Assembly (NCBI GenBank): GCA_002778785.1
Contig: PEZS01000010.1
Location: forward strand, 1 to 64,000
Length of the DNA stretch: 64,000 bases
Reading direction: 5' to 3'
From: Bdellovibrionales bacterium CG10_big_fil_rev_8_21_14_0_10_45_34
Lineage (GTDB): Bacteria; Bdellovibrionota; Bdellovibrionia; Bdellovibrionales; 1-14-0-10-45-34
A program made the translations under genes and the position numbers. Of the stretch, positions 25,968-33,870 are shown one piece after another. The notes under the pieces were generated by a model, which saw only the letters and a program-made list of their open reading frames with translations, ran no database searches and had not been told where the DNA came from. The stretch's first letter is position 1; the number at the start of each line of letters is the position of its first letter.

Positions 25968-27194
25968 TTGTTAAAGCTTACACAAGTTGAAAGTTCACTC
26001 GAAGACAGAGTTGTAAAAAAAGAGCACTGGGATCAATTGATAAATCGAGAAGGAGTTGGCTTCTTCGATTTGCCAAATAGAGTTTCGCTTTGGAAAGCGG
26101 CTGATAAAAGAGCCGCCGAGATTAAGGAGAGCTTTCGTAAGCTTGTGGTCTTGGGTATTGGCGGCAGCTCACTTGGTGGGCGAACACTTTTAGCAGCGCT
26201 GGCCCCGGCATCAAAAGATGTTGAATTTATTGAGAATGTCGACCCTTGCTCTTGGCAACGAAGAGTTGAAGCACTTGGAGATTTGTCGCAAGTTCACTTT
26301 GTCGTCGTTTCAAAAAGTGGCTCGACGATGGAGACGCTTTCGGTAACGTGCGCGATTAAAGAAGTTCTAATTTCGAAGAGTTTGTTTAAAAATCATTGCT
26401 TCACCGTGGTTTCTGATGCTGGCTCTAATCCTTTGACAGAATGGGCCCGACAAAACGACATCAGAGAGCTGCATATTCCGTCAGACATCGGTGGTAGGTT
26501 TTCTGTATTTACTGCGGTAGGCTTGCTACCAGCAGCTTTTGCTGGGATCAATCTTGAAAAACTGCGGGCCGGCGGAAGTTGGGCTTTACAAAACCAGGAG
26601 TTCCAGCTTCAACTCGCATCTGCACTCTATCTAAGTTTTTCTGAACTTAAGAAAAGCATCACTGTTCTGTGGTCTTATAGTGATGATCTTTTAACTTTTG
26701 GACTTTGGTTTCAGCAGTTATGGGCGGAATCACTTGCCAAAACCGTGGATCGCAAAAATCTCAAAGCGCCTTGGGTTTCTACTCCGCTCCCTCTAGTTGG
26801 TACTAACGATCAACATTCTGTGCTTCAGCAAGTTGCAGAAGGTACAAAAGACAAATTTGCCTTGTTTCTCGAAGTGGCGAGTTTTACCAGTATGGGACCC
26901 AAGATTAGCGAACCGACATTTCGCGGGCTCGAGTTTATGAAAGGTCGAAAACTCGGAGAGTTACTACAGGCAGAAGCTCTTGCGACCAGGCAGGCGCTCA
27001 GCGGCTATGGCGTTCCTACGGCTGTTTTACAAATCGAAGAGCTCAGTCCGGAATGTCTAGGAGCTCTGATTATGAGCACTCAGCTCGCCGTTGGTCTAAT
27101 AGGAGAGATAATGGAGATCAACGCGTACGATCAACCTGGCGTTGAACTGGGCAAGAAGTTGGCTAAAAAGCTTCTCGCAGAGTCTGAGCGCTAA
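25968..27194 (+). CDS. pgi: glucose-6-phosphate isomerase
   Basis: This interconverts glucose-6-phosphate and fructose-6-phosphate in glycolysis. The sugar isomerase fold is shown by VVLGIGGSSLGGRTLLAAL, VVVSKSGSTMETLSVTCAIK and DIGGRFSVFTAVGLLPAAFAG, and the C-terminal GVPTAVLQIEEL. At 408 residues it belongs to the shorter bacterial form. The TTG start has GAGAGG upstream and lies 11 bases after the metallophosphoesterase stop, so the two genes are probably co-transcribed. Confidence 0.93.
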   Translation: MLKLTQVESSLEDRVVKKEHWDQLINREGVGFFDLPNRVSLWKAADKRAAEIKESFRKLVVLGIGGSSLGGRTLLAALAPASKDVEFIENVDPCSWQRRVEALGDLSQVHFVVVSKSGSTMETLSVTCAIKEVLISKSLFKNHCFTVVSDAGSNPLTEWARQNDIRELHIPSDIGGRFSVFTAVGLLPAAFAGINLEKLRAGGSWALQNQEFQLQLASALYLSFSELKKSITVLWSYSDDLLTFGLWFQQLWAESLAKTVDRKNLKAPWVSTPLPLVGTNDQHSVLQQVAEGTKDKFALFLEVASFTSMGPKISEPTFRGLEFMKGRKLGELLQAEALATRQALSGYGVPTAVLQIEELSPECLGALIMSTQLAVGLIGEIMEINAYDQPGVELGKKLAKKLLAESER

Positions 27195-27272
27195 GACTTC
27201 TCTAGGCCTAGTTTTCAGATTTGACGCTTGCTGTGTTTGGCCGAAAACCCACAGTTGAGTAGACTAGAAGAT

Positions 27273-28199
27273 ATGTCTCGTCCTAAGAAAGAACATATGG
27301 AAGATAAAACGAGTGTTGTCGACAGTGACACTCTAAAGCTTCGACTTCACGAAGCCACAAATGCGCCCCCGGCGTTTGTTTTGTTAATGGGCCCGGCCCA
27401 ACAGATGGGTAAGCAGTGGGCCATTTCAAAAGAAGAATCCACAATAGGTAGAACACTTGAAGCGGACATTTTCGTCGATGACAGAAGTGTCAGTCGCAGG
27501 CACGCGAAGTTGATCTTTAGAGAGGGTGAAGTCTTTATTAAAGATATCAACTCAGCAAATGGCACCGAAGTCGAAGGTCAGCGTATTGAACCAGAAGTGC
27601 TCGTGGTGCTTAAGAACAACCAGCAGGTAAAAACGGGCAACGTCATTTTTAAATATTTGGCGGAAGGCAATCTAGAGATTGTTTCGAATCGTGATCGCTA
27701 TGATAAGAGTCGTCTAGACCCGTTGACGCAGATTTTTAACAAGGGTGCCCTCCTTTCAACGGGAGAAGAAGTTTTTAAACGAGCAAAAACAATGGGCGTA
27801 GCGCTTACAGTTGTTGTTTTCGACTTAGACAATTTCAAATTCCTCAACGACACCTGGGGACACCAAGCTGGCGATATTGTGCTTAAAGAAATGTCGGCTT
27901 TGATCAAAAGAAAAGTTATCCGTGGGGAGGATTTTTTTGCTCGATTTGGCGGGGAAGAATTTTGCCTTGTACTTCTTGGAAGTGATCAACGCCAAGGTGT
28001 TGAAATTGGTGAGCGCATTCGCTCAACTGTAGAAAAGTTTGATTTCGAATACCGCGGAGAAAAAATGCCCGTAACGATTTCTGTTGGTGTAGCTTCGCTT
28101 GATCCGTCGATGACAAGTTGGAGCCAACTATTTGATAAATCAGATCAGGCCTCTTACTTATCGAAGAAAAACGGCAAAAACCGCGTCTCCACCCTTTAG
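27273..28199 (+). CDS. FHA-GGEEF diguanylate cyclase, DgcB-like
   Basis: A 308-residue protein with an N-terminal tail (1-32), a forkhead-associated domain (about 35-128: TIGRTLEADIFVDDRSVSRRHAKL and INSANGTEVEG, with the Arg, Ser, His and Asn-Gly phosphothreonine-binding residues), and a GGDEF domain (140-308). The active loop is GGEEF (226-230) and the RxxD site is RGED (217-220). The architecture matches B. bacteriovorus DgcB, a cyclase needed for prey invasion, in which I recall the FHA binding the protein's own phosphorylated N-terminal tail; here Thr13 in DKTSVVD is a candidate. A perfect hairpin starts two bases after the stop codon. Confidence 0.92.
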   Translation: MSRPKKEHMEDKTSVVDSDTLKLRLHEATNAPPAFVLLMGPAQQMGKQWAISKEESTIGRTLEADIFVDDRSVSRRHAKLIFREGEVFIKDINSANGTEVEGQRIEPEVLVVLKNNQQVKTGNVIFKYLAEGNLEIVSNRDRYDKSRLDPLTQIFNKGALLSTGEEVFKRAKTMGVALTVVVFDLDNFKFLNDTWGHQAGDIVLKEMSALIKRKVIRGEDFFARFGGEEFCLVLLGSDQRQGVEIGERIRSTVEKFDFEYRGEKMPVTISVGVASLDPSMTSWSQLFDKSDQASYLSKKNGKNRVSTL

Positions 28200-28200
28200 T

Positions 28201-28264
28201 TGCCAGGTCCTATTTGCGGACGCACCGCGTCCGCAAATAGGACCTGGCACCTGAAAATTTTCAG
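28201..28264. repeat. perfect 23-bp inverted repeat plus adjoining 14-bp palindrome
   Basis: Arms 28201-28223 and 28227-28249 are perfectly complementary around a three-base ACC loop. The outer ends read TGCCAGG and CCTGGCA. It is followed at once by CTGAAAATTTTCAG (28251-28264), a perfect palindrome. It begins directly after the cyclase stop codon and ends 57 bases before the ECF sigma start. There is no T-tract, so a simple intrinsic terminator is less likely than a REP-like or mRNA-end element. Confidence 0.9.
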
Positions 28265-28321
28265 ATCGATTAACCGAAAGTCAGGTGGCCCCGGTCTAAG
28301 GGGTGGCGAGATTGGGGAAGC

Positions 28322-28951
28322 ATGCATTCGGATATTGAGCTTGTCGTAAATGTGCAGTCCGGCAGCATAGAGGCCTTCTCGGAGCTCGTCAAAAGGCATC
28401 AGGTAGGACTTATTAGAATGTGTTTTCGGGTTACCCGCGATATGGAGACCGCCCAAGAGGTGGCGCAAGACGCTTTTGTGAAGGCCTATCAGAAAATTGG
28501 TGCCTTCGAAGGGCGTTCAAGCTTCAAATCTTGGCTATATCAGATCGGCATTAACACAGCTAAGAACTCCCTGAGAAAGCACATGATAACCGTCAGCTCC
28601 GACGACATCCAGATAGCCTCACTGGCGTCGAGCCCCGAAGGGAAGATGGTTCGAAATGATGTGAAGGCGGCCTTAGATGGTGCGATTGAGCAGCTACCCG
28701 ACAAACAGCGACTAGCTGTTCAACTGAGGATTTTCGAGGATATGAGTTTTGAAGAGGTTTCTCAGGCAATGGACTGCCCATACGATACGGCGAAAGCGAA
28801 CTTTCGGCACGGACTCATGAAGTTGAAGGATCGATTTTTGAGTGATGACGTGATGAAGGCATGGCTTTCACAGCTGGATACCGAGTTCAATCAGTCTGTG
28901 ATTTCGCGAGAGAGCGAAGCGGGCAATTCAAGAGAGAGGTTTGATCGATGA
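28322..28951 (+). CDS. ECF-type RNA polymerase sigma factor
   Basis: A sigma-70 family factor with only regions 2 and 4, typical of extracytoplasmic-function sigma factors. Region 2: SELVKRHQVGLIRMCFRVTRDMETAQEVAQDAFVKAYQKIGAFEGRSSFKSWLYQIGINTAKN. Region 4: AIEQLPDKQRLAVQLRIFEDMSFEEVSQAMDCPYDTAKANF. A C-terminal tail of about 40 residues extends beyond region 4. GGGGAAG precedes ATG. It overlaps the next gene by four bases (ATGA), which encodes the probable anti-sigma factor. Confidence 0.92.
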   Translation: MHSDIELVVNVQSGSIEAFSELVKRHQVGLIRMCFRVTRDMETAQEVAQDAFVKAYQKIGAFEGRSSFKSWLYQIGINTAKNSLRKHMITVSSDDIQIASLASSPEGKMVRNDVKAALDGAIEQLPDKQRLAVQLRIFEDMSFEEVSQAMDCPYDTAKANFRHGLMKLKDRFLSDDVMKAWLSQLDTEFNQSVISRESEAGNSRERFDR

Positions 28952-29619
28952 GTGATGATAAAAAGTATCCTAGTTATGTTGACGGTCTTTTGGCCGATTA
29001 CGCGGACGATAGTTTAGACAAGAGTTTGAGGAAGGAGACTGAGAGACTTCTTGAAAGTCATCAGGAGCTCAAGCAGTCGCTCAATGAGTACAAACTCGTT
29101 CACCGGGCTCTAGAAAGTCAGAAGAGTGCTGATGACTGTGCAAAGTCGATTGATTTCGGTGTATTTCATTCGCAAGTGATGAAAAAGATCAACGCTGTCG
29201 GCACATCTGACTTTAGGGCCCATGTTGTGGCTGGACCAAACGTCATTGCAGATGACATTCAAGAGGGATTCGAGTCCCAACTGACCGCTATTGATCTTGA
29301 AAGAAAGCGTGCCTCTAGAAACAATACTAAGAGGTACAGCACATATCTATCGGCGTTGGCGGCCTCTATGGCAGTATTTTGGATCGGCTGGATGATAAAA
29401 GATCTTGTCACAAATTCTCAAAACCAGGGCCCTCAAGCTTTGGCACGTGCTGACTACTCTGATTTGATGATTCAATCTTGTTCTCGAAATCCAGAGGTTT
29501 TAGCGCAGGTGATGGGAGATCCGTCGACAGAGGAGTTTTTGTTAGAATTGGCGGCTATGAAACTAAAAGCTATGAATGACAGGGATCAAACATATGTATT
29601 GGACGTATTGGCGAACTAG
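28948..29619 (+). CDS. probable membrane anti-sigma factor
   Basis: A 223-residue protein with a cytoplasmic N-terminus that resembles the anti-sigma fold (YVDGLLADYADDSLDKSLRKETERLL then ELKQSLNEYKLVHRAL) but without zinc-binding His and Cys residues. One membrane segment (STYLSALAASMAVFWIGWMI) lies near residue 140 and a C-terminal part of about 70 residues would be periplasmic. Position and coupling to the sigma gene are the main evidence for its role. A lipoprotein follows 11 bases later. Confidence 0.75.
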   Translation: MSDDKKYPSYVDGLLADYADDSLDKSLRKETERLLESHQELKQSLNEYKLVHRALESQKSADDCAKSIDFGVFHSQVMKKINAVGTSDFRAHVVAGPNVIADDIQEGFESQLTAIDLERKRASRNNTKRYSTYLSALAASMAVFWIGWMIKDLVTNSQNQGPQALARADYSDLMIQSCSRNPEVLAQVMGDPSTEEFLLELAAMKLKAMNDRDQTYVLDVLAN

Positions 29620-29630
29620 GGGAGTCAAAA

Positions 29631-30323
29631 TTGGCATTACTTCTTAGAGTGCAACTCAGCAGAAAATTGATTTGGTACGGATTGGGTCAGAAGATAAAAT
29701 TCGGCATTCCCTTTTTTTTGGGATTGTTTTTTATTGGAATAACAACAGGGTGTACGCAAAAGGCCGGTGAACTGAACAAGGGGGGGGCAAAATCATCGTC
29801 CCCTGAGCAGAACTCTTTTGTTGATGGCCCTCCCACGGAAAGCCGTGAAAACGTTTCAAACGATCGCCAGCGAGCACGAATTGAAGAACTATTTGCCTGG
29901 AAGATCAGTGATAGCTTAAAACTCGATGCAAAAACTGACACTGAACTCTCCAGAGTCATCAGTGAATTTAGTGCTGACCGAGCAAAGCTAGAGAGTGATC
30001 TCAAATCTGTTACGGCTCAGATGCGAGAGCTCTCAATAAATGTCGAAGAGACAAATTTAGCAAAAGTAAGCGAGACAAGCGACGAGGCCAGAGGTGGTTC
30101 TATCAAAGGTCAAAGCGAGCGCGTGAAAAAATTGAAGCTCGCGCTAAACAAATACCTAGAAATCCAGTCAAAACTTCTTAAGCACCAACAAGAAGAACTG
30201 CAGAAAATTCACAAGCTTTTAGGCGATGAAAAGATGGCTCAGTTTATTGTACTGAAGGATGATCTTAAGTCTAAGTTGAAAGATTTCTTGGCAACCCCCC
30301 AAAGTCAAGAAACGACTAAGTAA
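29631..30323 (+). CDS. helical lipoprotein in the ECF operon
   Basis: A 230-residue lipoprotein. A signal segment (FFLGLFFIGITTGC) ends in a lipobox cysteine, and the mature part begins TQKAGELNKGG. After a Ser/Pro-rich linker comes a long helical, charged region (for example AKLESDLKSVTAQMRELSINVEE and LEIQSKLLKHQQEELQKIHKLL). This looks like the Spy/CpxP or zinc-resistance-associated periplasmic helix hairpins, which often accompany envelope-stress sigma operons; that likeness is inference and the LTxxQ motif is not seen. TTG start with GGGGAG upstream. Confidence 0.7.
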   Translation: MALLLRVQLSRKLIWYGLGQKIKFGIPFFLGLFFIGITTGCTQKAGELNKGGAKSSSPEQNSFVDGPPTESRENVSNDRQRARIEELFAWKISDSLKLDAKTDTELSRVISEFSADRAKLESDLKSVTAQMRELSINVEETNLAKVSETSDEARGGSIKGQSERVKKLKLALNKYLEIQSKLLKHQQEELQKIHKLLGDEKMAQFIVLKDDLKSKLKDFLATPQSQETTK

Positions 30324-30381
30324 GAATTATTGGGGAAAGATCGCATTTTCACTCTGTTTTGGTGAGCTCTGTTCGGTGCTA

Positions 30382-30903
30382 TTAGTTTGAACTGGTGGTC
30401 GTTTTGATTTCGAGTGGGCGTGCGGGAATTCCTACAACAGTGGTGTGAGCGGGTACAGACTTCGTAACAACTGCGTTCGATCCTACTTTGGCAAAGGCTC
30501 CAATCTCGATGGGGCCAAGAACTTTTGCACCCGATCCGATGACAACATTGTTCGCAAGAGTTGGGTGCCTCTTTGTATCTTCAAATGACACTCCACCTAA
30601 AGTGGCCCCTTGAAAAAGCAAACAATCATCACCGATGATTGTTGTCTCGCCAATAACAATGCCCATGCCATGATCAATAACCAAACGTCGACCGATCTTT
30701 GCTCCCGGGTGGATTTCAATGCCCGTAAGAAGTCGGGCAAGCTCACAGACTAATCTTGCAAGGAAAAAGAATCTCAATCGGTAAAACAGATTACCTATAC
30801 GATAAAAAAGAATGGCCTTGGGCCCCGGGTACAAAAGTGCCACTTCAATCAGTGATTTGGCTGCAGGGTCATACGTTTTGTAGGCGCGAAGAAAATCTAA
30901 CAA
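30382..30903 (-). CDS. cysE: serine O-acetyltransferase
   Basis: This acetylates serine with acetyl-CoA, the first step to cysteine. The left-handed beta-helix repeats are plain: IEIHPGAKIGRRLVIDHGMGIVIGET, NNVVIGSGAKVLGPIEIGAFAKVGSNAVVTKSVPA and VGIPARP. It is the short form (about 173 residues, EpsC-like) lacking the N-terminal helical domain of E. coli CysE. TTG 30903 is preferred over TTG 30909 because AGGAG lies 7 bases upstream. It is the last gene of a minus-strand series from ttcA. Confidence 0.92.
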   Translation of the reverse strand: MLDFLRAYKTYDPAAKSLIEVALLYPGPKAILFYRIGNLFYRLRFFFLARLVCELARLLTGIEIHPGAKIGRRLVIDHGMGIVIGETTIIGDDCLLFQGATLGGVSFEDTKRHPTLANNVVIGSGAKVLGPIEIGAFAKVGSNAVVTKSVPAHTTVVGIPARPLEIKTTTSSN

Positions 30904-31018
30904 ACTCAAGCTCCTGGCTGTACATTCATCTTTTTATCAGCAACGAGAGTCAAGCCATTCCCTTCGTCGAACTAATTTTTGAGTAGCCTGGCAAATGCCT
31001 TCAACAGATCAGCCTTCA

Positions 31019-31909
31019 CTAAGTCGTTTCGCATTCAAAGACAGGGTCGCCTTTTTGGCCACCAAAACGCTGGGCCAAAAAGTAACAAACTTCAGCGCCA
31101 AACAGCACAATCCACCACACTACCTGTAGCCAAACGAGAAATATCGGTAGCACTGCAAGAGAGCCATAAACGCTCTGACCGATTGCGTAGCTGGCATAAA
31201 ACGCATAACCTTGTTTGGCAATCTCGAACAAAACGGCAGTCAGGGCAGCGGCGGGCAACACATACCGAATCCTAAACCGCCTGGTTGGTATGATTAAGTA
31301 GAGGGCTGCGATCATCAAGGTACTTATTATCCAAGGCAGCGCAAAGCCAGCTAAAAAAACCAAACCCTTGGCGATTTCACCAGTGTCTCGGGCAAGCCAC
31401 TCAAATGTCTGAGTCATAATTGCGATAGACGTCAAGATGAGTAAGGGCCCTAAAGTCAGGAGTGCCCAGAAGTTAGTAAGCCTTCTAACCCACGACCGCG
31501 ATTCTTCAACTCGAAAAATGAGCGTCAGGCTATGCTCTATTTTGTAAAGCATCGAAAACCCTGTGACGACAAAGCCAAGAACTCCAAAAATACCGAGGGC
31601 CTTGCCGGAGATCTTCGAGCGAATCGTCTCAACATAGCCAAGCAGTTCACCACCAAACGAGGGGGCTAGATTTTTAAAAACAAATCCTTCAATGGAACTT
31701 TGTATTCGATCGAGTCCGCCAAATGAATCGAGAGCAAAGTATCCAAGCGCCAAGATGGGAATAGAGCTGAGTATAGAAGTGAACGCTAAAGAAGAAGCCA
31801 TCATGGGAAGGCGATCCTGCCGCATCTTCTCGAAAATTACGAACGCAGCCGGGTATCGTTTTTTTACCTCACTCAAAGAGATAGAATGAAAAAACTTTCG
31901 TATGCTCAT
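31019..31909 (-). CDS. YihY/BrkB family inner-membrane protein
   Basis: A 296-residue membrane protein of the YihY (formerly RNase BN/BrkB) family, whose molecular role is not settled. Typical parts are MASSLAFTSILSSIPILALGYFAL, TGFSMLYKIEHSLTLIFRVEESRSWVRRL and the C-terminal LAVLPIFLVWLQVVWWIVLFGAEVCYF. Six hydrophobic segments are evident. It begins eight bases after the rsmI stop, so the two are co-transcribed. Confidence 0.9.
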   Translation of the reverse strand: MSIRKFFHSISLSEVKKRYPAAFVIFEKMRQDRLPMMASSLAFTSILSSIPILALGYFALDSFGGLDRIQSSIEGFVFKNLAPSFGGELLGYVETIRSKISGKALGIFGVLGFVVTGFSMLYKIEHSLTLIFRVEESRSWVRRLTNFWALLTLGPLLILTSIAIMTQTFEWLARDTGEIAKGLVFLAGFALPWIISTLMIAALYLIIPTRRFRIRYVLPAAALTAVLFEIAKQGYAFYASYAIGQSVYGSLAVLPIFLVWLQVVWWIVLFGAEVCYFLAQRFGGQKGDPVFECETT

Positions 31910-31917
31910 TTCAGAAA

Positions 31918-32724
31918 CTACCTACTGCGAAATTTTCTGCGATTCTGCTTGTTCGCTCGTGCCTTCTGATGTTCACCTCTTAACTTCGACGGTTGAGTGA
32001 CCTTAGGCGGCACGGCTGTATTGTTTAAAGTCTTCTGTCTTTCCTTAGAATTATCGGAGGCTTTGATCTGACCCTCGAGAACTAAAACAAACTCGGCTTT
32101 GGTCGGGCCAACAGCGCTGAGAGTCTCGCCGACTGTCCCCAGGTAGAGGTGTTCATTTTCGTGAGTCAAATTAGTCGCAAGAAAAATTCTACGATCAAAG
32201 CCCAATTCTGATAGTTCGCTCAGCAACCTTGTGAGGCGATAGGGAGTGTCCATAAGCACAATTGGCCGTCCATCATCAATATGCCGACTCAATCTCTCTT
32301 TTCTCAGCTCATGCTCGCGCGGCAAAAACCCCGCAAAAACAAATTCGTTAATTTCAAGCGGGCAACAGCTAAGTGTTGCCATGAGAGAGCTGGCACCCGG
32401 AACCGGCACCACTCTTACTGATTTTTTCTGACACTCAAGCAGGAGCTTCCTGCCGGGGTCGCAAAAAACGGGCGTTCCTTCGTCGGACACAAGGGCAACA
32501 TCATGAGCGTCGAGAAGCGCAGATATCTCAGCAAGTTCTTGATCTTTAGTATGTTCATTCAAGAAAAAAAGTTCTTTTTTCTCAAGTTTCAGTCGTGCCA
32601 CGAGCGCACGAAGAGGCTTAGCATCTTCGCCCACTATCAAAGTGCAATGTCTAAGTGTGTTCTTGGCCCTCTCTGAAATATCTTCGAGATTTCCTATCGG
32701 GACAGCCACAATAAAAAGAGCCAT
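31918..32724 (-). CDS. rsmI: 16S rRNA (cytidine-1402 2'-O)-methyltransferase
   Basis: This methylates the ribose of C1402 in the ribosomal decoding centre. The tetrapyrrole-methylase fold is shown by LFIVAVPIGNLEDISERAKNTLR, VALVSDEGTPVFCDPGRKLL, VRVVPVPGASSLMATL and FAGFLPREHELRKERL. The C-terminal 40 residues are rich in Lys and Arg (RANKQNRRKFRSR), an extension that may aid RNA binding. The ATG has AGGAAG 7 bases upstream. Confidence 0.93.
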   Translation of the reverse strand: MALFIVAVPIGNLEDISERAKNTLRHCTLIVGEDAKPLRALVARLKLEKKELFFLNEHTKDQELAEISALLDAHDVALVSDEGTPVFCDPGRKLLLECQKKSVRVVPVPGASSLMATLSCCPLEINEFVFAGFLPREHELRKERLSRHIDDGRPIVLMDTPYRLTRLLSELSELGFDRRIFLATNLTHENEHLYLGTVGETLSAVGPTKAEFVLVLEGQIKASDNSKERQKTLNNTAVPPKVTQPSKLRGEHQKARANKQNRRKFRSR

Positions 32725-32747
32725 AAAATACTTCCTATAATCTTTAT

Positions 32748-32781
32748 CCTTAGATCAAAAGCACTTGATGCCGATCTAAGG
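32748..32781. repeat. 9-bp inverted repeat upstream of rsmI
   Basis: CCTTAGATC (32748-32756) and GATCTAAGG (32773-32781) pair perfectly around 16 bases, about 25 bases upstream of the rsmI start in the ttcA-rsmI gap. There is no T-tract on the minus strand after it. It may be an operator, an RNA leader hairpin or a processing site. Confidence 0.5.
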
Positions 32782-32879
32782 TATTCTTGATAAGGGCCCA
32801 CAACAGGTAACCACTTGCCATTGCACTAGAGTTCCCGAGAGTGCGCCAGAGTTGGCGTTTTCGAAAAGAGTTTTGGTGT

Positions 32880-33713
32880 TTAAAAGTTCCAATGTCGTTT
32901 ATCCAACAAGTGAGAAGGTTGAATGTTCGTTAAACTAGACAACAGGGAATCTTTTATATGCGGGATCTCTTTTTGTAACTCTTTAAGGAGATTTTTAATC
33001 CGGCGTCTTTTAAAATCTAAGTGTTCAGCCTCACCGCAAGCCAAGGGGCACTGGCAACAAACTATTGGGAACTTCCTCGCGCGTGCATACTCAATGATGT
33101 CGTCCTCACCCACATAGACGAGAGGGCGGATCACCGTATTGACGCCATCATCAGATTTGAGCTTCGGTGCCATAGCGCCGATTCGCCCAACAAAAAATTG
33201 ATTCAGCAAAAGAGTCTCAATAAAATCATCTTTGTGATGTCCTAGAGCTATCTTGTTGCACTTGTTTGCTGCGGCCATACCGTAGAGGTTGCCCCGTCTC
33301 AGCCTTGAACAAAGTGAGCAGGGCACGGCACCGTTAGTGTTCTTCTCTTCAATGACAGCAGCAATATCGGTAAACTTCATGATAAAGGGGATTCTCTTAG
33401 CTGCGAGGTAGTCCTCGATTTCGTCCTGCCTAAATCCTGGGTATCCTTGATCGAGATTTGCGGCTATCAGTTCAAAATTTATGGGAGCCTTTTTTCTAAG
33501 TTCATCTAGAACATGCAGCAAAACCCATGAGTCCTTCCCCCCGGATACGCCAACTAAGATGCGATCTCCTTCTTCAATCATCGAAAAGTCGCCTATCGCC
33601 TTTCCAATCTGGTGAAAGAGTCGTTTTTCTAACTTCAGAAAGTTCTCGTCGTCGGTCGATAAAGTCTCTGAAAGAGCTTCAGTGCCTAAAGTATGACTAA
33701 AAGGTGTCGACAA
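32880..33713 (-). CDS. ttcA: tRNA 2-thiocytidine biosynthesis protein
   Basis: This thiolates C32 of certain tRNAs using ATP and a 4Fe-4S cluster. The PP-loop is VGVSGGKDSWVLLHVL, and the cluster motifs are PCSLCSRLRRG and later VCCQCPLACGE. ALGHHKDDFIETLLLNQFF is characteristic. The length (277) is normal. The start is TTG with AAGGA 7 bases upstream. It is first in the minus-strand series ttcA-rsmI-yihY-cysE. Confidence 0.94.
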   Translation of the reverse strand: MSTPFSHTLGTEALSETLSTDDENFLKLEKRLFHQIGKAIGDFSMIEEGDRILVGVSGGKDSWVLLHVLDELRKKAPINFELIAANLDQGYPGFRQDEIEDYLAAKRIPFIMKFTDIAAVIEEKNTNGAVPCSLCSRLRRGNLYGMAAANKCNKIALGHHKDDFIETLLLNQFFVGRIGAMAPKLKSDDGVNTVIRPLVYVGEDDIIEYARARKFPIVCCQCPLACGEAEHLDFKRRRIKNLLKELQKEIPHIKDSLLSSLTNIQPSHLLDKRHWNF

Positions 33714-33870
33714 AGCTCCGTCCTTGGTTGGATTGGTTTTTGCGCTTAAGAGCTATCGCATATTCAGGCAGATGTACAGTTGTGGCTACAGCTGTAGCTA
33801 CCATTCAAAAGCATAGGCTCTGGCCTTTGGTCGCCTGGCCAGTCTCTTCCTTTTTGCCGATAAAGGTGGA

